Below are positions 47,975 through 58,160 of a DNA stretch of 64,000 nt, piece after piece. Below the pieces are notes generated by a model that searched no databases, was not told where the DNA came from, and saw only the letters and a program-made list of their open reading frames with translations. Source of the stretch: Gnetum montanum (taxonomy: Eukaryota > Streptophyta > Gnetopsida > Gnetales > Gnetaceae); the NCBI GenBank assembly GCA_015680685.1, contig MNCI01002981.1:361785-425784 (forward strand). The letters run 5' to 3'. The stretch's first letter is position 1, and each line of letters starts with the position of its first letter. Position numbers and translations under genes: made by a program.

Positions 47975-49867
47975 TTAGCATAGGTGGACATCTCCCCCAT
48001 GACTGAGTTGTAAGGGAGAGATCCGAAATGATGAGCACCTATTTGAATTTCTAAGAAGTGCCCAACTTCTCCCAATTGATGATCTTAGATTAAGGGGTGG
48101 AAGTTGGCGACGCTCATATTTCAATGTGTCTATGCCTTTATTGTTGGCATGGGTTTTCTTAGTTCGTTCCATGCATATTTGGTTGCTCTTTCTAGTAGCT
48201 ATCAACCACGGGGTGTCTACTACTTCTTGTGTGGTTGCTACATATAGGCATCTTTGTTGCAAAGTTTCAAGGGCATACCTATTACATGGAGACATTTCTT
48301 CCATGTCATCACACGATGAATCACTATATGTGATGCATGGAACTTTCCTCTTCTCGATTTTTCCACATATGTTTATCTTAAAAATTTCTAAGGAAAGATC
48401 GCAGATCCTAAGGCATGCATCTACTGTACTAAGCCATGCCCTTCCCATTATAATTGGGAAGTCCCCTTCATTGTTGTTAACTTCGATCACTAGGAAATTA
48501 GCTGGGTAGGACCAACCACACACGGTGGTAATAACATCTTTCACCAAGCCTAAGGGAATGGTGATGGACTGGTCTGCCAGCTCTAGTTGAATGTTACTCT
48601 TCTTAAGTTGGGGGGGGTTCCAGGCATGATACATCTCTTGTGAAATTAAGTTGACTCTGGAACCTGAGTTAAGAAGAGCCCTGTGTGGTTCATTTCCGGT
48701 GATCTGTAAATAGATTAAGGGACTCCCAGGGTCAGTTAGTTTCCTAGGAATGTCGCCTACCTTAATCTAGTCAGTTACAGTATGTGTTAACATAACTGTA
48801 TGTGTTAAGCTCTGTTGGACTGAAGGGTGCTCCGAAGTGTTAGATGGTGGACGAGTGTACATGGGCTCAATTGCTTGTTGTTGCGAGAGTTTGTCTGGGC
48901 TTTTGGTTATGAAGTAAGGTCTTCTCTTTTTACAGTTGTCAGAACTAGTAGCATGTTGGATATTTACAGCTCTCGCAGCGTGATGGTGCTGCGGTTGAGG
49001 AGGAAGTTCCCTTTGCATTGTTGGAGTAGGAGGTGTTACAGGAACTACTTGTGGTGGAAGAGGTGCGGGCAGATTAGGAAGATGGTGTGGGTATGGACTT
49101 TCCCGTTGAGATCTTTTGTCCTTTTTACTTTTATCCTCATCTTTGTGTTCATGGTGGTTGCGTCGAGATGTGGAAGGAGAGGGTGAGTGATGTGAAGAAG
49201 GGGAAGAAGAAGGAGAACCATCGCCATGACGATGTTTCTTGCCTTCTCTTAGGCTGCTACGGCCCTGATCATGGTGACAATCTAAGTGCCCGTCCTTAGC
49301 ATAAGTGGTTGTTCCCTCTGTGAACAACTAGTGTTCACGGGCATCAGAACCAGGGATATGGATCATTGATCATAGATTCTGATATCCTTCCTGCTCACTA
49401 TCGTTAGGAGGGGGAATGTCGTTTGTTAAAGAACCCGTGATAAGGGGTTCTTCATCTCCTATTTCGCTAAGGACGTGCAGGGCTTTGCCCTTCAGAAGTG
49501 AATGTTGACTCTCTTGCCTTAAGTCTCTCATAAGTTGGGTATCTGTGGGATAATAATCCCTCATGTCAAATTCTTCTACAACGTATTCCGCGAAATGTTC
49601 TTGCATGCCAATATGTGCCAAGGCATGGAAAAGCATGTGAGAGATTGCTTGATCTGGGGGTAACACGATGTTACCTTGCAAATCTCTCCACCGCAGCTAT
49701 TCATCCTGATGGAGAATAAAAGTAAAGTTGGGGATATACTCATTGGGATGAGTATATATCATTTTATATTATTTAGGACTTGGCTGATTCTGGTTATGTG
49801 TTTTATGTTGCCGACTATCTTGTGTATGATCCCTAGGTGGTGAGTTGCTCTTATGAGAAGACGACAT
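47975..49867 (-). pseudogene. gag: Element D gag-protease fusion frame (internally deleted)
   Basis: One frame of 631 codons from the ATG at 49867 (MSSSHKSN) to 47975, with about five in-frame stops (TAA, TAG, TGA, TAG, TAG) and no frameshift. Order: N-terminal domain (YTHPNEYIPNFTF, NIVLPPDQ); acidic part; Ser/Arg/His/Lys-rich stretch (DGSPSSSPSSHHSPSPSTSRR, about 49200); Pro-rich linker; protease with LLNSGSRVNLIS (48659-48670 and on), where the catalytic Asp is Asn; FPIIMGRAWLSTVDA; then a tail that in C lies downstream of integrase (PLQLSHGG). Capsid, zinc knuckle, RT, RNase H and integrase are absent. Confidence 0.88.
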
Positions 49868-49988
49868 TTTTACCAGTGTGCTAAATTTTACCGTTATAAA
49901 ATTTTTTTTGATTAACCCAAAGGTTTATTAAGGCTCACAATGATGTGAGTGATACCCCTCATGTTCTATTCGGCGCACAGACACTTAG

Positions 49989-50006
49989 TCTCCAGCAACG
50001 GCACCA
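49989..50006 (-). promoter_or_regulatory. Primer-binding site of element D
   Basis: The minus strand reads TGGTGCCGTTGCTGGAGA one base after the 5' LTR; 15 of 18 bases match the tRNA-Asp complement, the best match in the window. Confidence 0.88.
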
Positions 50007-50007
50007 A

Positions 50008-50970
50008 TGGTGAGTGGTGAAGTACCCCTACACTCAACCATACGAAACGAGCATAACACACGTGATCTGGTCGAACTTTGTAGACTAAATGCCTAAACAC
50101 CCCATGGAACACTTGGGGTTAATCATTCATTGTCTTCCCAGACTTACTTGTTATTGTCACGGTGTATGGTTAAGTAAGTCTGAGGTATATGATTTTTATA
50201 GTCTTTTCTGGTTTTTCTCCTATGCTAAAGGGTGAAGGGTTGAGAGAACTAACTAACTTTAACTAAGGACCTAAGTCTAAATTAACTAGTGTTAGCATCC
50301 GTTCCCACTTACCGTACACACCTTGAACTATGCAACTGTGGCTAGCAAATGCTAATTGTTACTGGGATCACCACACGTAATGCATGTGCTCGAAGTGGTC
50401 ATATTGAGGCACTTAACTAGCCTAAACGTGATGAGTAGCTGATTCCTTGACTAGTCGTACATACCTGTAGATGCTCGTAATCAAGTCGTACTCACTCCAC
50501 GTTCAAGGAGTTGAGGGTGAGAGAGACTAATCGTGATGAGTAGTCGATTCCTTGATTAGCCGTACACATTCGTCAATGCTCGTAATCAAGTCGTACTCAT
50601 GTTGCGCTAATGCAAGTAATAAATAATAGGTAGGAAATAACATGTAATAAACCTATTCCATACACTGCAAGGTTTATCCACAAAGCTTGTCTTTATTGCC
50701 GTACACAACTTGCGTTCAGGTACAAAGTTGCTCGAATAAAGATTCGTTCACTTGGGACTCCTACTGCGGGCACATGGAAAATATTCTATCTCTAGAGTGA
50801 TCAAACTGCCAAAATCTCCCTACTTTACGCCTAGGATGGAAAATGAGGGGAGTGCCGCCTCTTATTTATAGATTTGGCAGCAGACCGCAATATAGCATAC
50901 GCGATATCGCAGGGGATGACGCGATATTGCGTACGCAATATTGTGGCCCATGCGATATCACGTCTCATCA
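50008..50970 (-). repeat. 5' LTR of element D
   Basis: 963 bp, TGGTGAG...CTCATCA on the plus strand. TATTTATA at 50863-50870; U3 palindromes include ATATTGCGTACGCAATAT (50924-50941). Hairpin arms 50139-50149 and 50172-50182, loop complement at 50164-50171, partner AACCATAC at 50036-50043. Inverse poly(A)-type motifs are at 50690-50697 and 50735-50742. Confidence 0.93.
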
Positions 50971-51479
50971 GTTACCAAGCATAGATCCTAGCTACACCAC
51001 TGGGCTACCAAGCAGTCACACTTAAATGCTCGTAATCAAGTCGTACTTGTTCCACGTTCTAGGAGTTTAAGGGTGAGAAAGAGAAAATAGTAAATAACAT
51101 TAAATAAATAAACAGATAAATAAATATCAAAGTGAATGCTGCAATGATGAAGTAGTCTCAATCTTTATTGCTGGTCATGTGCGTGTCCAAGTACGGCACA
51201 CTCGAATAAAGACACCGTACAATCACATTCACCACATTACGGGCAGACACAGGGAAAAAATCTAACTCTGGAGGGATCAAACTACCAGAGCTTCACTACA
51301 GAACTAAACTATATCTGTACAAGGGAGAGTCGCATCTTATTTATAGATATGGCGGTAGACTGTGATATCACGTACACGATATCATGTACGTGATATCGTA
51401 GGGAAGATGCGATATCGCTGTGGACACGATATCGGGTACACGATATCTCGTCCTATGCAAAATGCATCTCATCAGGCCC

Positions 51480-52292
51480 CATTGACACAACTCAACAATA
51501 AAATCTATAAATACATGCTCACTAGCCATTTTTATGGATGTGTTGTGATTTTTGTAGAGCTCTTGTAGTTTTGTCATTTGAGAGTTAGAATATTTTTTTG
51601 AGTACCCATAGCAGGAGTCAAAAAGTGTACAGATCTTTATTTGAGCACTGTTGTATCTAAACCACACCAATGTGAATGGTAATAAAGATGAACCTTTTGA
51701 TCAAACATTGCAACACTTAGAATAAATTAATGATTTATTTATGCATTTATTATTTTCATTAATTATGTAATTATGTAACCTAAATTAGACTTCAAGTGAT
51801 TATTTAATTAATTAAACTAAATAGATTAAACACATAAGTACGACCGTTTCAAGCATACGCATGTATTTGCTTGGTTAACCTAGTAGTGTTATTACTTTTA
51901 TTGCTTGGTTTTCCTAGTTGCATAGTGCTTAGTAATCCTAACAGCGGATATGTGGGTTTAGGATGTGTAAGGAAAGTGGGACCGTATTCTTATGTTAGGA
52001 TTAGTTAATTAGTTAAATTAAATTAGTCATTAAATTACTTCACTTCTCTATTTTTAAGCACAAAGAACATAAAACATAAAATAATAAAAATCATATGCCT
52101 TCATTACACTTAACCATACCTTTGTGCATCACAAGTGTAATTGGGAAGACAATGAATGATTAGTAGGGCAAGGTTCACTTCCTAAAAGACTAGTGTACCA
52201 GAAGACATAGAGTTTGTGAAATTCGACCAAATTACATGTGAATGCTTCATGATTCATATGGTTGAGTGTAGGGGTACCTCGACCACTCATCA
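51480..52292 (+). repeat. Element I 3' LTR, right part
   Basis: Continues the LTR interrupted at 44717. TATAAATA at 51506-51513, then R/U5 with the hairpin (52103-52111 with 52133-52141, nine pairs, loop AACCATAC) and the end GACCACTCATCA. The next bases, GTTGGTCACC, are the middle of element L's LTR. Confidence 0.87.
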
Positions 52293-52667
52293 GTTGGTCA
52301 CCTAACAGTGTTGTACATGTTTAGGATGTGTACGGAAAGTGGGACCGGATACTTATGTTAGGATAGGTAGTTATTAATTAGCAATTAAATTAGTAGAATT
52401 AGTTAATTAATTTACTCTCAATCTATTACTAACCTTAGGTGAACAAAATATAAAATAATAAAAATCATGTACCTCAATTACACTTAACCATACAACTAAG
52501 TCTCATAAGTGTATTTGGAAAGACAATGATCATTCCACAATTAGATTCACTTTCTAGATTGAATCCTATGTACCAGAACACTAGGAATCCATGGAATTTG
52601 ATTAGATCATGCATGAATGCCTTAGTGATTTATATGGTTGTGTGTAGGGCTACCTTGCCATTCATTA
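52293..52667 (+). repeat. Element L 3' LTR, right fragment
   Basis: Matches the last ~375 bp of L's 5' LTR (from GGTCACCTAGCAATGTTGTAC, about 24138). It ends TTCATTA, a decayed CTCATCA, and is followed by GTAGG and K's integrase. Confidence 0.87.
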
Positions 52668-53530
52668 GTAGGGTATTATTGGCCAACACATTCTAGGGAT
52701 GCTCACTAATTTATTTACTCTTATGATTGCTACCAACACGATTGTGGGATGATCACTTGTATGGAGGGACTTCAACAGTCATCACTGACTGTACATCTTC
52801 TACAGCTTCTCAATTTGTACAAAAAAATGTTGAAAATAGGTTTGGGGTGCCATGTGCACTAATTTCTAATAATGGTACTCATTTTATAGGCACCACCTTT
52901 TGAAAACTTATGCAATGCTTTGGGGTTAAACATAAATTAACAACACCCTACCACCCCCAAGAAAATGGTCAAGTTGAGGTTATGAATAGGGAAATCACTA
53001 AGATCTTAATAAGAACAGTGAGAAAATATAGGAGATATAGGATCACTAAACTTAATGATGCCCTTTGGGCCTATCACTCAACTTGGAAACTCCCTATAGG
53101 CTATTATCCCTATGAGCTAGTGTATGGAAAACTACCAACTTTTCTTATGAAATTCAAGCTCCATACACTTTTAACAACTTATGACCTTGACCTTGACCTT
53201 AGTCTAGCATAGAAAGAAAGATTGATAAACCTCAAAAAGCTAGATGAGATTAGATTGGTGGCCCTATCCTTGAATGAAGTGCATAAGACATTTAACAAAC
53301 AACGCCATGACCTCAAAATAAGGAAGGTAAAATTTCAACTAGGAGACAAGGGTCATAACTGGAACCCCACACATGTATAAAAAAAAACTAAGTTCAAATG
53401 TTGTGAAAAGGTCCTTACATCATCTATTAAATCTTTCCTTCTAAGGCCATGTTGATATACAAACCTAAAATCCCAAATAAGAAACTACTAGTCAACATGC
53501 AACAAATTAAACATTTTCATGAGTCTAAGA
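52668..53530 (+). pseudogene. pol: Element K integrase, remaining part
   Basis: Resumes with GYYWPT, then loses the segment carrying the first catalytic Asp by a small deletion near 52770. ISNNGTHF near 52865 has Asn for the second Asp. The frame 52910-53212 is open: MQCFGVKHKLTTPYHPQENGQ, then QVEVMNREI with the Glu intact, and a LYGKLP-like stretch. The C-terminal domain follows to about 53520, without a chromodomain. Confidence 0.88.
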
Positions 53531-55779
53531 GAGCTAGTGACTAGAACACCTTAGTATATGAACAAGCATGCTTGATTTTTTGAATCTCCTCCTTCCAACT
53601 TAGTCATTGGAAATATGGTCATCCATGCTAAATTAAAAAAAGTGGCTCTTTAGTTTTTCATTTTTTCTTATTTTTCACCATTTTTATTTTACATCATCTT
53701 TAGTATGTTTTATCTTTCTTCAATATTTTACAATTTATTTTATAATTTATTTTATTTAGTTTTTGTTCTCTTATGTTTTCCTAATGTTTTTGTTTATTGC
53801 CAAATAGGACTAAGTGCAATTGTACCTATTGTTGATGGTGGTTTGTACCATAATGTTATTTGATTACTAATGTATGGATTCTATCTTTGAATTTTGGTGT
53901 TGATAAGTAAGATATGGTTCTTCTCATGATTATAGGTAGTGAGTCCATGTCATCCACCTATCCACAAAACTCTATGGTGCTCCCTTATTTTGGAAGTACG
54001 AAGTCCCTTCCTTGATGAAACTTTTAACAAAATGGTGACATTGATAGTTTTCAAACTTGGAAAGAGATAAATGGATAGACAAGGATTTGACTTCAAGGGG
54101 ATTTGACACTTTTTTATACTTGCCTACCCTTTGGGATGCATCAGTATTTTCATGGATTTTTCACCATTTTATTGTCGACCAATAATAAGAAGTTAAAGTC
54201 TTTGCATGGTATGGTTTCTATCCAAGAACCATAAATATATAAAATTTCAAAAAAATTATGGGAATTCAAAGCACACCCATTAGAGTCAATAATAGGCTCT
54301 AAGCACTAGTTATGGGATTAGAAAGACATGTTACCCATGCCTGAATGTCCCCCCTAACTAAGGTCCTTCTTACTTTCTATTTGTTTTTTCTTCCCTTTTT
54401 GGAATGGTGATTGATCTGTGATGGTATTCTTGTACCTTGAGGGATGGGCGAGTTTAAAAATGTTAATGCGAAGTGACTAGAAGTGGTTGGTTTTAATTTA
54501 GACTTGGAATGGTCATTATCATGTCATTTTAACCATAAAAAATTCACATCGAACTTCATGTGACCATAATTTGGGACCATTCACCCTTGCTTTTCATAAT
54601 CAACCTCACTGCCTCTTCTCAAGTTTGTTTTAGATGTCTTAGTTTGATATGGCCAAAAATATTTGATAGTCTTTTTGATGATTTTGTGTTTAATTTCCAT
54701 AACCATTAATAGGCCATGGGATCCACAAACTTCTTGGTTTGAGGATATGCAAGGGCATTAAGGGCATGAGCGTTCTTTGGGGAGGACCCACTTACATATC
54801 TCCTGGTTGGATTGGTTAAGTTCCAAATCTCTTAGGTAGTTTCATGATCAAAAATTTTGTGCACCCCATTAGTGGCATCCAATTGTGCACTCCTTCATAA
54901 TGTTCTCCAATGAAAAAATTTATTTTTTGTGAATTATATAACCCTCTTTAAGCATTTCATCATGTTCATGGCTTTTCTAACATTCTAAGAACTTCAAGTT
55001 GGTGTTAAAACTCTTTTTTTTCCTCTTATCTTTAATGTTGAAAATGTTTAGAGTCTAGAACCTTCTAGAGCCCATTACTTTCAAACCTCTTATCCGATTT
55101 ACCTTCCTTTTAGTCCTATCACTACCAAAGGTAAGCTCTACATCATGGGCGCCACAAACCTTAGGTTTTTGGTGATTTTGTTTTTTGAAAATTTCTGTCG
55201 CTCCCACAAGGGTTTAATGAATAAACTAATATTAAAATTACTAATTTATGCAAGTTAAACCCTTCCAATGAACTCTAGTAGCCACAAAAAAATTAAATAA
55301 TATTAAAATAATAAATCTACCATGATCATAACTTAGCTAAGTATAACTACCTAAAGAGATAAGGTACCTAAATGTTATAAGCTATACATCACATGCTAAT
55401 CCTTGATTTTGTTGTGATCACACATGGTAGCCTAGAGCTAGAAGGGGTTAATAGCTTGAATAACCCCAGGAGTAGGTAGCAGAAGCCCATGGAATGAGAC
55501 CTCTTCTAGATTTTTTGATCTTCTCCCTCATCTTCAAGCCACCAAAGAGGTTTGGGTGTCAATTTTTATCATTATGTTCAATTTTGTTGTCATGAACATC
55601 AAATTTTGTAAAATACTGTAAATCTATATACTTGGGTAGTTAGTGTTTGTTTGTTTGGTTTGAGTTAGTTTGTATGTTAGTTAGTTAGTCAGTAATCCCA
55701 TACCTTTGCAATATTTTGTAAAGAACTTGTTCCTCCTTTTTTTTACTTGAGGATGAGTTTTCATTCAATCATGGGGGTA
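53531..55779 (+). other. Element K 3' spacer and third-ORF remnant
   Basis: T-rich repeats after pol (53650-53770), then the conserved spacer block (54290-54410). At about 55420-55520 a short piece matches the start of the third ORF (GCCTAGAGCTAGAAGGGG) and then jumps to its 3' end (ATGTTCAATTTTGTTGTCATG), so about 2.7 kb of that gene is deleted. The shared pre-LTR block and GGGGGTA (55773-55779) close the element. Confidence 0.72.
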
Positions 55780-56612
55780 TGATAAATCATATTCTTCATT
55801 GGCTATGATATCAGATCCCTCATATCTTAGCATGTGTTACGTTATTAGATATCTGATATTGCAGGATGTGTGCCTGCCTATAAATACAACACTTGAGTGC
55901 ATAATCCAAACATTTCATTCCATAGATGTTAGTGAAGCTCTTGTAGTTTCTTTTCTCTAGAGTTAGAATATTTTCTAAGTGCCCATAGGAGGAGTTGGAA
56001 AGCATATGAATCTTTATTCGAGCATAGATATACCTGAGCACCTTAGTGTGAACGATAATAAAGACGAGCTTTTCTTATCAAACCTTGTAGCACTTGGAAT
56101 ATATTAATGTTTTCCTTATGCATTTATTATTCATGCACTTGAATCTAATGAATTTTAATTAAGTAATTAATATTAATTAAATAGAAAAAATAAGTAGGAC
56201 CACTTTGAGCATATGTTACATGTGGTAATCCTAGCAACACCTAATGCTTGGTAGCCTAGTAGCATTGCAACGTGTCTAGGATGTGCATGACAAGTGGGAA
56301 TGGATGCTTATGATAGGATTAGTTAAGTCTTAGCTAGTTATTAGATTAATTAAATAAAAAATTTACTTTTTTTCTAGCACTTAGGAAAATCTAGTGAAAA
56401 ATACAAAATGATAAAAATCATGTGCCTTAGTGACACTTAATCATACCTTTGCATCTTACAAGAGAAACTAGAAAGACAACAATCACATCCTTGATATTCA
56501 GTTGCTAGACCCAGTGTACTTGAAGAGCTAAAGCCTATAGAATTTGACTAGATCACTTAGTAAATGCTAGTGACTTGTATAGTTGAGCATAGGGACTACT
56601 CGCTACTCATCA
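55780..56612 (+). repeat. 3' LTR of element K
   Basis: 833 bp, TGATAAA...CTCATCA. The U3 cassette is a decayed GATATC type (ATGATATCAGATC, TTAGATATCTGATATTG). TATAAATA at 55879-55886. The flank after it (TCGTG...) is unrelated to the LTR elements. Confidence 0.9.
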
Positions 56613-57140
56613 TCGTGGTTGGCATTTTTAGGGGATGTAATAGTTGAGAAAATGGAATACCTCTTGGGATGACATGCAAGAAAATCCTAAGTATACTTTC
56701 CAACTAGTCAAACAAAAAGTTTTAACATAGATGTGGACTAATACGGAAGATAAGAGATAATTTTATTTACATTACATTAGATATAATAAACTAGATGAAG
56801 AAGCTCACTATCTTTTAGTTACCATTCCTATTAAGTATCAAAATACAATCAACAAAATTCACTTAAGTTCTCATCATCTTAGAATTGAAAGTGGAAGATA
56901 GATTCAACTCCATCAAAAAGAGCACATTTGTAGGTTGTATAAATCAAGAGTCCTTGAAGATGAGTTACATGTGTTTCTTTCTTGTGGTATAGCTACCCAT
57001 TTGAGACAATATTATAATGTTATAGTAAAAATCATGGATGATTTATTTTTAATGCTCCCATTGGTGCTTGGTCAATTTTTAGAGTCTATATTTATTTTTC
57101 ATGAAAATGTAATATCTATCCAATAGATTCTATGGGGCTT
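56613..57140 (+). pseudogene. Non-LTR retroelement C-terminal fragment (zinc-binding type)
   Basis: 56613-56760 shows nothing I recognise. From about 56760 to 57030 the translation has HLSSHHLRIESGR, then HICRLYKSRVLEDELHVFLSCG. This resembles the C-terminal zinc-binding region after reverse transcriptase in some non-LTR elements (pattern LR...H.L.IE.GR, C..C....ED..H.L..C, here with one Cys as Tyr). One stop interrupts it. Family and clade are uncertain. Confidence 0.45.
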
Positions 57141-57171
57141 AAGATGTAATAAAGCTTTATTTCATAAATAA

Positions 57172-57950
57172 AAAATGTTTCTCTTCCTTACATACAAATA
57201 TTGCAAACAAAGTTTCATCTATACTCAAGAGTATGATAGGTAGGAAGTTCAATCTTTAGCAAAGATTGAGTTTCTTATTTATAGGTTTTACGATGAAGTA
57301 TTGCAATTTAACATAAGGCAACATGTGGTTATTTTCATTAGTTTGTAACATTATATTAATTTTCATGCTTCTTGTACATTTAAAACTACACTCCTTTATG
57401 GTGCATAATGTCGAACTATAAACGGAAAATGTTGATCTCTTCCTTTCATACAAATATTGTGAACAAGGTTTTATCTATACTTTAGAGTGTGATAGGAAAG
57501 AAGCTTAAATTTTAGCAAAGATTGAATTTCTTATTTATAGGTTTTATGGTGCAATATTGCAATTTAACATGATAGAACATATATTATTTTTTTAGTTTGT
57601 AATATTATATTAATTTTTATGCTACATGCATAATTAAAACTACACTCTTTTATGGTGCATAATGTTAATTTATCAAAAATGATAAATAAAAAATGTTGAT
57701 CTCTTACTTGCATAAAAATATTGTAAACAATGTTTCATCTGTACACTAAAGTGTGATAGGAAGGAAGTTCAATCTTTAGCAAAGATCAAGTTTCTTATTT
57801 ATAGGGTTTACACTACAATATTGCAATTTAACATGAGGCAACATGTGGTTATGTTTTATTAGTCTGTAGTATTATATTAATTTTTAGCTTCCTCTACATT
57901 TAAAACTACACTTCTTTATGGTGCTTAATGTCGAGTTATTGAAAAGCATG
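57172..57950. repeat. Three-copy tandem repeat, 256-264 bp units
   Basis: Units begin around 57172, 57427 and 57690 (anchor CTCTTCC/CTCTTAC at 57181, 57437, 57701). Each has ATACAAATATTG, TTTAGCAAAGAT, TTATTTATAGG, TATTGCAATTTAACAT, ACTACACT.CTTTATGGTGC. Copies differ by scattered substitutions and small indels. Confidence 0.92.
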
Positions 57951-57954
57951 AATC

Positions 57955-58160
57955 TCAACGCACACATGAGGTAGAGATGCAAATGTTAGGGTGGATGTTA
58001 AGTGTGATAAGGTAAAATCAAATAAACAATGTTATTAGGGAACATTTGGTAGTACCATCTATAGAAGATTGAGGAAGGTCATCTAAGATGGTTTAGTCAT
58101 TTGCTACGACCTCAGAAGGCACTTGTTAGAAGAGGTTACTTTGTTAAATATGAAGGACAA
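57955..58160 (+). pseudogene. LINE-type reverse transcriptase C-terminal fragment
   Basis: Reads EVEMQMLGWMLSVIR, INNVIREHL..PSIED, then after a frameshift EGHLRWFSHLLRPQKALVRRGY. This is the conserved C-terminal pattern of RTE-like non-LTR reverse transcriptases in plants (ML.WM, IR....V.PI..K.....LRWFGH..RRP). No EN or RT core is present nearby. Confidence 0.7.

Larger units (their letters stand above)
45151..50970 (-). mobile_element. Element D: gutted Ty3/gypsy derivative with two LTRs
   Basis: 5' LTR 50008-50970, primer-binding site, one gag-protease frame, 3' region, polypurine tract, 3' LTR 45151-46145. The internal part is 3.9 kb, compared with 8.3 kb in C. Two deletions removed the capsid domain with the zinc knuckle, and the whole RT-RNase H-integrase block. 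Its perfect target duplication and complete LTRs show that it inserted as a unit, so it depended on proteins from another element unless the deletions came after insertion. Confidence 0.9.
45146..50975. repeat. Target-site duplication of element D (GTTAC)
   Basis: GTTAC at 45146-45150 and at 50971-50975 flank element D exactly. Both copies are intact, which marks D as the youngest well-bounded insertion here. Confidence 0.93.
44718..51474 (-). repeat. Solo LTR E, split by element D
   Basis: Two parts, 44718-45150 and 50976-51474 (about 930 bp together), read TGATGAGCAG...CTCATCA on the plus strand, with no internal region of their own. Flanks GGCCA (44713-44717) and GGCCC (51475-51479) match at four of five bases. 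The U3 part (51365-51474) has GATATC palindromes; a TATA-like TTATTTATAG lies at about 51338-51347. A solo LTR arises by recombination between an element's two LTRs. Confidence 0.87.
35001..52292 (+). mobile_element. Element I: 5'-truncated Ty3/gypsy element with third ORF
   Basis: Contains gag linker, protease, RT, RNase H, integrase, spacer, third ORF and a 3' LTR (44563-44717 plus 51480-52292). Its own 5' LTR, primer-binding site and most of gag are missing, and so is about 410 bp of the surrounding L LTR, so one deletion across the left border explains both. The 3' LTR is interrupted by solo LTR E, which contains D. Confidence 0.85.
23634..52667 (+). mobile_element. Element L: Ty3/gypsy element with third ORF, carrying I, E and D
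   Basis: 5' LTR 23634-24511, primer-binding site, gag, protease remnant, RT, RNase H, integrase, 2-kb spacer, third ORF (31878-34745), polypurine region and a 3' LTR in two pieces (34896-35000 and 52293-52667). Target duplications GCAGG (23629-23633) and GTAGG (52668-52672) differ by one C-to-T change. The insertion lies in the integrase of K. About 410 bp of the 3' LTR is missing at the left border of nested element I. Confidence 0.87.
11365..56612 (+). mobile_element. Element K: outer Ty3/gypsy element, interrupted by C and L
   Basis: The pieces join in order: gag (11365-11525), C, gag linker (21438-21650), RT/RNase H, integrase N-part (to 23633), L, integrase remainder (52668-53530), spacer, 3' LTR (55780-56612). 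Removing C joins 'TAAGAAGG' to 'CAAGCACCC', as in element C's own gag linker. Removing L and one target copy restores the Met-Ala-Gly-Tyr-Tyr-Trp stretch of integrase. The 5' LTR and most of gag would lie beyond B, left of the window. Confidence 0.8.

Noticed and set aside
48126-49299. Plus-strand open frames of 70-127 codons
   Set aside because: They lie antisense to the well-supported gag-protease frame of element D and match no domain.
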